Below are positions 36,642-50,300 of a stretch of DNA of 64,000 bases, one piece after another (the stretch's first letter is position 1; each line of letters opens with the position of its first letter). Below the pieces are notes generated by a model. It was not told the DNA's origin. It made no database searches and worked only from the letters and a program-made list of their open reading frames with translations. A program made the position numbers and the translations under genes. Source of the stretch: Xenopus tropicalis (taxonomy: Eukaryota > Chordata > Amphibia > Anura > Pipidae). The stretch covers positions 76,257,404-76,321,403 of the forward strand of contig NC_030678.2 of the NCBI RefSeq assembly GCF_000004195.4, given 5' to 3'.

Positions 36642-37885
36642 TTAAAGGGGGTGTATCAAAAAAGTAAAAAATCATAATTCTTTTGTGTGTTATTTAGGCC
36701 AAATGATATAAATTTGCAATATAAAAATTCTATACTGTTTTCTAATTAAAAGGCTTTTATTAGTATTTTGCATCTTATGCTGTTCTCCTGAAATGATCTC
36801 TCATCACAGCTCCTGGAAACCTACAGGGCCAGTGGCCGTCCTGATGTGAAAAAAAAACCAGGGCACTGCTTTGTACCGGACTTGAACAAAAAGCAGAGTA
36901 GTTTGATTACTGGATTGTCATTGGTCAGTTGCTGATAAGAGCGAGTCAGGCTCAGATAAGGAAGTGAAACATGACCAGACAGTGTAATACGCCCACTCCC
37001 CATTCAGCCCTTTTAACCCTGTTCTAACTGCTTTGCCATCAGATTTTTTTAGAACAACATCTCTTATAGAGCTTTCCTATCTTAGGGCTATATATTAACA
37101 CTAAGTTAAGATTTTGACTTTACATCCCCTTTAATAATAATAGGTCAGATTAGTGACATTATTAATGTTAAAGCGGTTTTGTATGTGTTAAGGCAGTATT
37201 TGTAGCCTTCTCACCTCACTCTTTGAAAACAGAGACAAAAAAATCCCATGCCTTTTCATACTCTGCTCTTCCTAAATGATATTAGTAATCCTGTAGTTTG
37301 TGCTTTACTAATAAAACTGTACTCATCAATAACAAATATTTACTATTGCTTTGTATATCATTACATAGTAAATTAGCTTGACACATGCACCTTTTGTCAA
37401 GGTAAACCCTACCTAGTTTCTTGATCCACAGCAAGGTAAAATACAGCATATATAACTTCATGAACCCTTGTTCAAAACCAGTACCAGGGGCAAAGGGTTA
37501 TATTTGCCTATTACTTGGTGTTTATCTGCTGATTCAAGCTGTGGTGAGGCCCCCACAATACTATGAGAAGAAAATGGTGTTCAGTTAAGGTAGGGAATAG
37601 CCTCTGAAAGGTATATCCAATACATGTATAAACATAAATGCATGTGCACTAAAGATGCAACTATAAACCTTCTTCACCAATGTAATTACTCCCCAGCAGT
37701 GGTGCAGTAGAAATGCATAAAAAGGTAGACACAATGGTCACAAGAATAGTGTTAGAAGAGGTGGTGAGTCAGGTTCGGACAACTAACGATTCTAGGGAAT
37801 GCATTTCCTATGGGGGGAAGAATGTGAAACATAATGTTTTACAACACAGTTACAATATTCACAAATCCACTGTTCAACTGAAACA

Positions 37886-37891
37886 TTTATT
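37886..37891 (-). terminator. Possible morc1 polyadenylation signal (AATAAA)
   Basis: AATAAA on the minus strand about 430 bp past the morc1 stop, followed by T/G-containing sequence. It is the first canonical hexamer I found downstream. Confidence 0.45.
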
Positions 37892-38319
37892 GCCACAATA
37901 TTTAAATCACACTTTCAATATCTCTTAAAAAAAAGAAAATACAAAGATCTTAAACATAAGGAAGAAGGCCCAAAAATGATCATCTGCAGTTTGCAATGAT
38001 CAAGGGTAAATGTACATATTTGTATACAAGTGGAAAGATCTGAAAAACACAGATATAAATATTATATATTTGTTTTTTTAAGATTACAAAAGTCTTATAT
38101 CTAGGAATAAAAATAGTATCTATAATTCTAAAAAATATAAAATATCCTGTATCTAAGCAGTAACTACACAATGGAGAAGGCTTCCAGCTTGGCACATGTT
38201 CCTGACACATGTCCATGCTTGTAGAATGGCAATGCTTATGGAATCTTAGAAGACAGCGTTAATCTGTATTTTACAGAAGCCACACGGTAAAAATAATCTT
38301 TTACACAAGGTTTTGTCTC

Positions 38320-38385
38320 TCAAATTTCACTTTGGTCTTGAAGTAGAAGCCTTTCTGTGTCCAAAACACTCTCCTCTGGCACATT
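38320..38385 (-). CDS. morc1: morc1 terminal coding exon
   Basis: Acceptor CCCTAG|AATGTG at 38385, phase 0, 21 codons ([21 protein letters not shown]) and TGA at 38322-38320. It is too short for open-frame finding. It fits because the preceding exon ends in phase 0 and human MORC1 has a similar acidic/leucine-rich tail. Confidence 0.75.
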   Translation of the reverse strand, partial: NVPEESVLDTERLLLQDQSEI

Positions 38386-41300
38386 CTAGGGAAGAAAAAG
38401 ACCATCATTATTATTATTAACATTTATTTATAAAGCGCCAAGATATTCCGCAGCGCTGTACAATAAGTGGGTTTCATACATTGGACATACAGAGTAACAT
38501 ATAAAGCAACCAATAACCGATACAAGAGGCGAAGAGAGCCCTGCCCAAAAGAGCTTACAATCTACAAATCATCATCATCAATTACAGAACCAGACAAAAT
38601 TTGAGACTCCATTACTGGTTTTCTATATATGAAATTCTTATAGAAAGTTGCCCACATTTTTGCACAATGCACTATTTTGCACTATCAACCGGTGGAGTAA
38701 CTATAGAGGAAGCAGACCCACAGTGTTGGTGGTGGGGGTGTGTGTGGCCAGACTGCAGGGTGTAGTGTATAAAAATCCCCCCTCCTCAGCGTCTCTTCAA
38801 CTTAAAAACTTCTGTGTCCACTGTAGCAGGCAGGCATGAGCGAGTGGGTGGGAGGGCTGGGTAGTGTGTGAGGGCACTACTGAAGATTGTTTTTACATTG
38901 CACCGTGTAGTTACGCCACAAAGCAAGTTTTATTGAATTTATTTTAGTTTAGCTTATTGTTTACATGACTGCATTTATTTTTTTGTACAATGTGCTAATT
39001 TGGTATTAAGATGTTTACGTTATTTAATTCATCATTTCTTACTCTTCATTAACATTAACACCAAAGGAGTCCTTTAAAAAAACCTTCTATCTTGTCACAA
39101 TTTCCTGATGCTATGCATCTTTATTAACTGGCCATAATTTTGAATGGCAATTAATTACTACTAATCTGCCTGCCACTAAAAAAAGATTTTAAGTAAGTCT
39201 GAACATTGGACATCTTTCTACAGAAGGCATTTCTTCCTGCAGATACTGAAATAAACATGCAAATCTTGCTAATGTATCTAAAGCATGTGTATACTTTGCT
39301 TGTTAGGCTAATTAGATCAATATATTGATTGCAACACAGAATGATTTATAAATCTGATTGAATGCTTTGTATGTAAGGAAACCAATTGGGTGTTTTTACT
39401 TGTACACCGAAAGAATATTAATGCAGTTCAAGTGACATGAAATTAAGCTCCGTTAGTACATAAACCTCCATTCTAATTGTGGGTTTACACATTTCTGTTT
39501 AAATTATGGTAATATGGTGTGTGGGTTCTTTATCAGCTTGTACTTTTGAGATGAAAGTCATTCATATGAATGACAAACGATATGTCATTATCAGTTTTAG
39601 CAGTACATCCTAATGTCACCCCACAAAGATGCAAGAGTTACACTCTTTTCTTTTCTGTTACATTCATGCCCATTTTATACCACTGGGCACTTTAGCATGC
39701 ACACTGCAAACAATAAGCATAACTTGGCATTTTCTGTATAAAGCATATGTATTTATAGGTCATCTGCCATCCTTGCCATTCTACTTCAGTTTCATCAATT
39801 AACAGCTGCTAATGCCCCAAACAGATGTGTGTACAAACAAAAAGTGGAGAACAATTACTTTTTGTAAGTATAGAAAACAGTAATATACCAATGAATAATC
39901 TAAGAGATGCCATTGATAATGCCATCACACTAATATAGTTATATACGCATTGTTTTATTTTTATATTTATTTAATTACAATGCCTTTTAAAATCTCATTC
40001 ATATATTATGGGACATTACTCTATACAAGATGTATGCTTGATGTTTTTATTTATGTTGTTTAGGATGATTGTCAGGGTAACTAGTGGTGAATTATGGTGC
40101 TGTACTGTACAAGAAATTCCAGCTGAATGTTTAGATCTGAATCCTTTATTATGGTAGCTACAACATGGAGCTGGTTTAAAATTTAATGGTGAGCACAACT
40201 TTCACTTATTTTGCTATAGTTTATACAGGAGCAGTGGCCAGATCCTTTTAATAGCTCCCATCATTCCCAGCTACGGTCAGATGATCCCAATGGGCCAATA
40301 AAAAGGGCAACCATTTGGGAGTTTTAACCTTGAAAGCAAGTAAGTTGCAAGTAAAACTCAGTCCCTGTGTAAAATGTATAATGCAGCAGTACAATTCTTA
40401 ATGAATCAGATGAAAAAGTGTAGGAATGGCCAGACGGGGGCATGACTTTGAAGTAGTTGGCCAGCTTGAAGTATATTGTAATATAGGGACAAACAATCCC
40501 TGTTTGGTTTAAAGGGAAGGGCATTTCCTAGTAGCTTAATGCAAAGAACATCTTATGAGCTTATTTATGAATTTCGAGTTTGTGAATTGGAGAAAGTATA
40601 TGTGAACCCTAGTAAACATACACAAACCTATCTATATATATATATATATATATAAACAATATGCACCGATACCCATACTAAACTAACTGTAGATCTTAAG
40701 ATCCCAATACACATATATACAGACACACATATTAAAAATAATTTTCTTTTCCTTGTATTAAAGGGACAAATTAAGATTTTATTTTACATCTGAAAATGTA
40801 TATGGTTTAGTAGATAATGGCTGTGTGGAAAAAAAAAACTAGTTTAGGCTAATGTCACATAGGGGACACCTGGCATTATTCATTCAGATGAATTAAAGCA
40901 GTGGAAGGTGGGAAAGCTTTGCTCAGAGACTGTTTGGCAACTCCTGTTGGCAATAACCTGTAGGCAAACCATATTTATTTCTGTCTAATTTGTAGTAATA
41001 TGTATACTAACAGGGCAGCAAGCATAAACTAGTAGCTTGGCATAAACATTACAGTTAGTATTCCCTAAGGTGTTGTTAGTACTGAATATTTACATTGTAT
41101 TAGCCATCACAGTTTCCATTTCTAGCTTAACATTATCTATGATTTACTGGCACATATGTGCAGATGTAAGGCCATAGAGCAGTTTCACAGGTGGAATGAG
41201 ATGTCAGCACTTTTGCACTAACTGCAAAGAATATTCATCATGCGTGCAAAGAGGTGTAGAAAGAGATGCACTAGTCCTGTACTAAGCTCCAAGCACATGC

Positions 41301-44300
41301 TAGCATTGACGCATTAAATATAAGGGAAGAAATATGAATACACTTACAATATGGAGTTTTTTAAAGATCCTTGCAGCTTTTTTGCTTAATGCTGAAATTT
41401 TTTGTTCCACGACTTTTATCTGTTCTTCACAGGCTTCCCCCATTAACTCATTTAATTCAGCTTTGGCTTCAAAATGGTCATTTGCAGCATGCAAATATAC
41501 TGCTAGGACATTTTCTTCATATTCCTTGAAGTAGTCATTTACCTGTTAAAAAAATTTGAAAATGAGTTATCATTACCATTTTATCAAATTTCAATTTTCC
41601 GTGAAAGAGAAAATACATTTACCACATAAATTATTTATGAGCCTTTTACAATAATTTATTAGTGTTGTTCATAAATCCATAATATGAAACAGAATGCATA
41701 CTATAATTTTTGGACTTTTTTGGTTTAGGCCTCCGTAGTGTGATTAAGAAATATAAATGATTATGTATAAATATAAATGATATTTAACTACAATGTAGGC
41801 TTTTCAGATGTGTACCAGTAGTAATAGTAGCCTACAGGCTTTAATTTAAAAAAAATAAACAATAAACAACAAACACTATGGCTAGCTGTTTATTTACAGT
41901 ACATAAGGGGCTGGGTGTTGGTTCACACCCAACAACACACCACAGACACTGTACCCCAACCAGAATCTGTTTTAATCTTATTCACACTATATGAGTGGGG
42001 AAGTTACTATAAAGGAATACGTGAGGGCTCATCAGTTTATTCTGATAGGTCCCTGTATTAAAGGCAGAATAAGCTTGTTTAGGTTGTAATGAGTGATTAG
42101 TTCAGAGAACTGAAAAAATGATGTTGCACAGGATTGTTCAGAGGAATATCAGCTAGAACTTTGAAAGTGCCTAGACACATAGGGGCACATTTACTAATTC
42201 ACGAATCCGAATGGGAAAAAATCAGATTGGAAACAAAAATTTTGTGACTTTTTCGTCGCCGTCGTGGTTTTTTTTTCCCGATTTTTGCGTGACTTTTTCG
42301 TCGTCGTCACAACTTTATTGTATTTTGCACGACTTTTTCGTCACCGTTGCAATTTTTTCGTATTGAGCAATTGTAAACGGCGGAAAACACAATCCGATTT
42401 TTTTTGCGACAGCGATGAAAAAGTAGCGACAATTCACGAAAAAGTTGCGACGGCGACGAAAAAGTCGTAAAAATACAGATCATTACGGAAAAAAACGCAT
42501 TCAGGTGCTTTTCGGACGTTCGTGGATTAGTAAATGTGCCCCATAATCTTCAATTGAAGTTGGCTATTTTGACCAAAGGCCCAAGGGATTCTAACTTAAT
42601 GAAAAGACTGCAGCTCTTCAGAAACCTGTTGAACTTTACCACATAAATGAAGCTAAGTATTTAAGCAGTGTTTGTCGGTAGCTATTTTGTTTAGTCAAGT
42701 AGTTCATGTGTTATAAACCATAGTGTGTGGGTATTTCCTTGACATTTTACTGCAATTTCTTTTCCCACAATATAAGATCCAGCATTATTTTAGGGCCCCA
42801 TTATCTCAAAACAAGATTACAGACAATAAAACTGTGCTTTAGTACCCAAAATTGTCCTTTTGGGTATCCAGAAGTATCTACCAGGCCAAACTGACCATCA
42901 GACTGCCGCTCAGCCACAACTCTGGGCAACCCTAGGAAGGCCAGTCCCACATTTTATGAATCAATGCATTGTTGTAAACTTTTCAGGTTACGGTAGTTAA
43001 ATAGGGTTGAAAAAAGACAAAAGACCAGCAAGTTTAACCCTTTCAAATGAACCCACTATCTATACTGGCACATATATACACTATTTGTACCAATACCTAT
43101 ACTAAACTAACAGCAGATCTTAAAGTCACAATAGCCTTTGTCTTGTTCAAGAAATCATCAAAGCCACACAATCATAGCCTTACGTCTTTCCTCATAGTTA
43201 ATTCTCTTTTTTATGCAAGAGAGCACTTCATATGCTTTAATAGCCAATGAGTGACACTGTCTAGAGTTATCCACAAAAAATGCCAAATCCTTCTCAGTTA
43301 AGGATACCCCTACCATGCTGCAATTTAGTATATAACTAGCATTTATGCTATTTCCTTCTACAAAGTGCATAACCTTGCATTCATAACATTGAACCTCATT
43401 TACCAGTTTACTGCTCAGTTCCATAATTCAGTCAAATTGCTCTGCATGTGGCAGCATCTTGCATGGAATTTATAGTTTTGCAAAATTTAGTATAAGTAGC
43501 AAAAATTTACATTGCCAACATTGTAAAACTTACATTGCCAACCTCAAGGTCATTAATAAACAAACCGAAAAGCAAAGTTAGATCCTGTAAATCCTCGTAA
43601 GAACTTATGTGAACTCCACTAGCAATTAACTCACTTTAAAGCAAAGTTAACTCAAACTGTAATAATAATACACAAAACATGGTTGCTCCTACTTTCTACA
43701 GCTACATCTCTGTGGTGGATCATTTGTATAATGTAATAAAATACTAATGCTTTGTGGTATGTATTCAAACTATTTATACTATGATGTATTTCCTTACCAG
43801 AGATCCCAACTGTGCCTGGTCTCCCTTATATATAGTCTCAAGTATTGGCAGCTGGCAGTCTGGTACAAAATATGAGATTACCTCTCTATGAAATGAGAAA
43901 ATAAAGTTATATATTAACATAGTATTGTCACATTTAAAGATATGGTTCATCCTTTCATTAGCCTTTAGTGTTTTTAGTATTTTGTTTCTCCCTACTGCTG
44001 CCTTTGCTCAGTTCCTTTCATGCATTTTAGCAAGCTGATATTGGGTCAGAGTCACAATAACTGGGCTGGTATAATTTACCTACAAGAATACACAAGCCAC
44101 AAGAATAGGGGTTCACTAAATGCTTGCACTATGTGGACATCAATAAGTCTTGCCCCACAAATCCAGACTACCATTCTATAAAACTCTACCAACAGCAGTT
44201 TATGAGGCACACCATTTGGCAAGTTTAGTAAGTGCAATCTAAAGATGAAGCGAATTATATTTGTTTACTGAGACTGAACTTGACAGAGTAAAGGGTTTTC

Positions 44301-47300
44301 ACCATTTTGATCTATTACCATAGCTAGATAGCTAGGGCACTAGACTGCTATTGTCAGCTAGCAAGGGTAGACCAGACCTTTATTTTTAGCTTGGTTTGAT
44401 GCAATGACAACAACAAGTGATAATGTGGCTCTTCTGACACTCCTGCAGAATACTAGCAGAAATGAGGGTGAGGGAGGAAGCATTCCCTATCCTCTCCCTA
44501 TGATGTTTTTGTTTTTTTTCTGGATATTCCGGTTTCCTCCTCCATTCCAAAAAAATGCAAGCAGGTTAAGGTTTGAGACCCTTACATTTGGAAGTTTTGA
44601 CGCAATACCGAATCCGTACTTTGATAACCCTCACCCCTGTGGTATAATGCACTTGAACAAGCATTTTTGAAAGTGACTAGCTATGCCCTTGATTTTATTT
44701 GTCTGGACGTACCATTTTAATTATTATTTAATAAAAGTTACGTTTTAGGATTTTCTGTCAAAAGGTCAGAGATTCACTATACTTGTTTATCCCTGTAGAT
44801 ATCACCTGGCTTTATTTACAAATTTAATTTGTACTGTCATACAAACATGCCTTAATGTACAAATGTAATTTATACTGTCATACAAACCACTTACCCTAAT
44901 GTTAGCTTAAGTTTTTCTTCTGTCTCCTTTCTTGAGCAGGAAGGAACCTCAAGAGTTCTTCCAGCTTCAGCAATGCATTTACTTACATTATTTTCACTTA
45001 CTGATGAAGCTGATGGTGCAGGTGCCCTTAAGAAAATAAAATATAGTACATTTATAATTTACAGACCCATATAAGTGGAATTTAATCAATGTTTAACAAT
45101 ATTGTTTCCCAAATAGTGTTTTTTTTCTCATGTTTTGAGAATTGTGAGTTTTTTGCTTTATAGGATATGCACTCATGCATGCTGTGAATCTGATTTTACT
45201 GGTCTAAAAAGCCTGCTGCAGCGACTAGAAGTCAGGCATTATTGAGTTATTTGCAGCAGGGAAAAATGTTTTGTTGAGACATTTAAAAAAAAAAAAAAAA
45301 CCACTAGAAAGTAATACAGTAAACATCTTACAGGTCAACTGCATGGTTATAGCCGATATTCCCTCTTCTATTGTATTCAAATTTCCATAATTAGCACATA
45401 AATTTAGCCTCATCTATGTTTTTATTATTTTTGCATTTGCTCTATTCCATTACAGTGATATATAAATAAAAAGCAAATAAGAACAGGGTACAGTAACAAA
45501 AGCTGCCCAGTTTGCTACTGGTCTAGTCAACTATAGCTACCAATAAGCAGGTACCATTACTGATCACCTGTTTGAAAGCCTGATTTGTTGCTATGAGTTC
45601 CTAAATGTAGAAATTCTGTGCATTAGTTGTTGAGGTTAAATGACTTGCTAAGGCCAACCTTGCTTTGAGGGGCAGTTAAGTTACAGAAAGAAAAACCCTC
45701 AGTCAGAGCTATTTTGTCTCTCCACTCAGTGTCCAATTGTAGAAGATACACATACTGTAATTAGTAAATCCATTCTGTAATTAATAAAATATATAAATGA
45801 ACTTTAGAGCAACCCTATTATTTTTAAAACTTGAAATCTGAGTGATGGCTTAAAGTTATGGCTTAAAAACTATACAAACTATACAAATTGCTTATGGTAT
45901 GTTTTCATGCAATTGAGTGGCATCTGTCTGAATTAATTACTCAATAGTAATAGTATTCAGAGGGGTGATCTAGTAGCCAAGCTGCTTACAGTGGCCTTGT
46001 CTGATGTGGTTAGTTCTGATGAAAGCCTAGCTAATCTCTACAGGGCAAACTCAGCATATAGTTGCTTGAAGAAGAGAGAGGGTGCTCCAGTAGGTGAGCT
46101 CTAGTTAGGTCATTGCTGACTTTGCAGAATTTTCACTCATTAAGGTTGTACTGTCAAGTATCATGGTTCAGTCTAAAGCTTATCTGTTTGATATCAGGAA
46201 CTAAGCCAAACTTTCACTCATTCTGCTTTGTAAAAAATGCAATGATGTGTAGTTAATTAAATAATTATGAAATGGCCTGGATGTGAATGTATTATCTGAA
46301 CCATAAAGTCTTTTTTTGACAATGTATCCTTAAACTGTCTACATGCAAGTATTAGAATTTATATCTCATAAATAATATTATATAATACTGAGGCATAACT
46401 TCTGTGTCTGCATATGAAACAACTTACCCTAAAATAAAATTTTTGGCGTTTTCTGTCTGACTTCTGGCTGAGCACAAAGGTTTCTCAAGGGTTTTGCCAA
46501 CTTTAGTTGTGCATATTCTCAGTTCAGTTTTACTTACGGGAAGATTTAGTCTTAATTAATAAAACAGAAAAAAAGTTTTTATGTTTATCAATATCTAATA
46601 TTAAGTTACAAGAAAAAAGTTTATGTAGTGTAAACTGCATTAAATGGGGTCTACCAAAGTGGTAGGATTTAGCAAAAGAAGCACTTTTCCCAATTACATA
46701 ATTGTATTAAAAATGGATTGTTTGAATACTATCATTAATTATAGATACAGGGATAGGTAATCTACTTCTTTAAGGACAGCTGTAAACTCACATTTTGATA
46801 AATCTACCCTTTAAAGTATGGAGATCAAAATTACAGAAAGCCCCTTATCTGGAAAACCCCATGTCCCAAGCATTCTGAATAACAGGCCCCCTACCTGTAC
46901 AATGAATAGTATATTGCAATACATGTGTCTATATCATTATTACAATATACATGTGAGAACAAAACAGCTATAACTGGGAAGAAAGAGTTGCCTTCTGCAG
47001 CTGACAAAGTGCTGCCTTTAAAGAAGCGAAACTACTTTAGTTCCGGATCTAAATGAATTTGTGTTTTATATAAAACCATTTATTTAGCTACTGGATGGAG
47101 AAGAGAGGCAATGTGCACCCAAAGTTACATTTATAATTGCTTAAAAAGATTTGGCCAGGTTTACACCTGCTGGTTAGTAGCACTCTCCCCCATTCCAGAT
47201 GCTCCCAAAATGAATTCCTTGAAATGGTTATCCTGTTAGCTTGTTATAGTATGAATATGTTTTCAGAAAAATATTGCATTACAGTTAACTTTTAGAACAT

Positions 47301-50300
47301 TTTAGAATCACATGATCACTTATATGTGTATGTGAAAGGAAGGTGGGCATCTAACCCCCCAAACTTTTTTTTCACATCCACTTATATACCCTTCAGTAAA
47401 AAGTGTTATGAGTATGTATGTATCATATGAAGATGTAAACTGGCACTTTTTTCTCTTTTCTTATGTTTTGTTAAACTGTCATCAGTTTAGATACTTCTAT
47501 TATTTCATAAGAATAACACACAAGTTAATTCTCTAGAAGTGTGTAGAATTGCTGGTGTATGCACTAGTAAACAAGTGAGTAAAAAAGGGGTGTTGGAAAT
47601 CCAACATTATCAAGCAGTTCCTCTACCTGCTGGAGGGGTGTGGACCTTTGGTTATTATAGAGCTGTCATTCAGTCTGTATCTGTCTCTGTTATGTTTCCT
47701 TGTAACAACTCCTGAAATACAGAGGGTTAATATTAAAATAAATATTGAAACTGCATATCTAATTAGTACAAAGAAATTAATATATTATGCTCATAAAACC
47801 AGCACTGTCCAATTTCATAGAGAAGAAGGGCTATATCATGTAAGTCTTAAATGCTAGGGAGCTAATCAGAAAAGGACAGCATCTGCTATAGAACTAAAAT
47901 AGCTTTTTAAAATGATTTTTAAAACCATTTTATTTAACCACACTCAGAAAGAATAACCTGAATGTTTTCAGGCCCTGGATAAATAGGGATGTCCCACTGT
48001 ACATCTATTTCTCATTACTTGTTTATTTCTCTCTCTATATATACAGGTAAATGTAGTAATTTAACATATTTTTATGAGTTTCATTTCATGGTTATTTCTA
48101 CTCTTTCCTCCTCATTTCAGCTTACTTCTATTTTTATTACCGTCTTTCTCTCTTTTTCTCTCTGTTGTTCCCATTCTGTTATGTTCTACCATTCAATCAT
48201 ATTTCTTCATTTAACAACATTCTCACACTCCTACCCTTTATCTTCTACATTGTTTTCTCCTTTTCTATTCTTTCATCCTAGCTTATTTATCTCCCCCTCT
48301 CCCTTTGTATGCACTTTTCCCCTTTTTGTCTTTTCTACTTTCTCTTCCTTTACCCCTTAATATGCAAGCTGTCCCTGCTTTTTATTTCTCTCTTGTTTTA
48401 CTTCAGCTCTTCATCTTCTGGATCTTCTCATAATATGACTTTCTGCATCGCTACATGTGCCCTGCCTTTGGTTCCATACTTTCTGTGCTATTCCCTTTCT
48501 TTTGCGTTGTTTTTAATTAATAAAATTACTGTTTATGACACTTTACCACTAAACAGTTCTACATATATACTATTTTTCAGAAGTCCCTGAAGCTTCCCTG
48601 CAAGCAATGGAAAAACATATTTGAATGCATGTCTTTTGTCTTCCCAAAAAAAGTTGACAATCAGGCAAGTTCAAATGTATGTACAGTTATGTAATTTCTT
48701 GATCAGGTATCAAGGATCCTTACTATTGTCTTTCTACTCCCATATGACATTAAGCTAGGAACCTTCCCTATATATATTACTACTATATTTTAGACGTACT
48801 AATGAAACTAAAGGAATATACCGGTTATACGGATACATGTGCACCTTTTACCATCTACTGTCTATTTTTTCCACTGACATTCTGTAAATACAATGACACA
48901 ACTATTAGATTTCCTTGGATAAAATGTAGCCAAATAGTCTTGACTTGTAAAGATCCATTTGTGAGTTAACCAGCTTCAGAGCACCAGTCTAAAACTACTG
49001 TATAGAAGCAACACAACCTTCCCCCCTCCCCCCGAAATTATTTGTGGTTACGTTTTTTAGAGGGAAACAAAACATAATGCTTCCTACCAATCATTGTTGG
49101 ACTGGAGAGGATTTAGTCTTGTTTAACATTATAGTGGATCCTTCCTGGAATGCAAATGCTAACCACATAAGGAAGACAAAACCACATGTAGGAGCCTTGT
49201 ATGTATGTATGTATGTATATCTTTATTTATAAAGCGCTACTTATGTACGCAGCGCTGTACAGTAGAATACATTAATACAAACAGGGGGTTAAAGATAATG
49301 GATAAATACAAAGTACACCAATAAATACAAATAAATACAAGGTACAGTTGCAATAAGAGTCAGAAACACAAGATGAAGGAGGTCCCTGCCCCGTAGAGCT
49401 TACAATCTATATGGGAGGGGTAACTAACAGACACAAATAGGCAAATGTAAGTGCTGTAGGTCACAGTGGGTGACATTACAGTATAAGTGCCAGTTTCCAG
49501 ATCAGGTGCTAGGTGAGTGCTCCAAAAGGTAGTCTTTAAGTTTAGTTTTAAAAAGACTGAGGGAGGATTCTCTCCGGAGGAAATCGGGGAGGGCATTCCA
49601 AATGTAAGGGGCAGCAAGGCAGAAAGATTTAAGGCGGGAAACAGCTGTAGTAGTTGGAGGCGCAACCAAACGATTGCTCTGCGAGGAACGAAGGAGTCGG
49701 CCAGGAACGTACGGAGACACAAGGGAAGAGATGTAGTGAGGAGCAAAGGAATGGAGGGCTTTGAAGGTTAAGAGAAGGAGTTTGTAAACTATTCTTTGTT
49801 TAATAGGGAGCCATGATAAGGCCTTTAGCAGGGGAAGGGCCTGAACTCTCCTGGATGAGAGGAGGAGAATTCTGGCAGCAGTGTTTAATATAGACTGTAG
49901 GGGGAAAGATGGGAGTTAGGGAGGCCGGTTAGCAGCAGGTTACAATAGTCAAGTCGGGATAGGATGAGGGCATGCATGAGTAGCCTAGCTGTTACATGAG
50001 AAAGAAAGGGATGAATTTTGGCAATATTGCGTAAGAAAAAGTGACAGGTTTTGACAGTGGTGTTAGTATGGTCAGAGAAGGAGAGACTGGAGTCAAAGAT
50101 CACCCCCAAACAACGCATGGAATTGACAGGGTTGATGAGGGTGCCTTCAATAGAGATAGAAAGGGGGGGGGGGGGTAGGACCAGGCTTAGGCGGAAAAAT
50201 CATTAGTTCAGTTTTTGTTAGGTTGAGTTTGAGGTGGCGATGGTTCATCCAGGTAGAGATAGCCAGGAGGCAGTTAGAGATTTGAGTCTTAGTTTCAACT

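Larger units (their letters stand above)
33561..37879. other. Intergenic region between the L1 and morc1
   Basis: No supported exon. Holds the long foldback 34894-35983 with a nested element, and a TTAA-bordered element 36037-36641. 33.6-34.8 kb and 36.7-37.8 kb are plain AT-rich sequence. Confidence 0.6.
41543..43797 (-). other. morc1 intron with foldback and CR1 remnant
   Basis: Contains the foldback element 42182-42542 and an old CR1-like LINE fragment 43155-43435. The remaining sequence is AT-rich. Confidence 0.65.

Noticed and set aside
44404..44670. 88-residue plus-strand frame within a morc1 intron
   Set aside because: No homology, antisense to a supported gene, low-complexity FF/PP composition.
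47989..48590. Phe/Ser/Leu-rich frames of 93-123 residues that look like membrane proteins
   Set aside because: Entirely explained by the pyrimidine-rich tract.
49517..49771. Plus-strand 84-residue frame
   Set aside because: Antisense shadow of the L2 element.
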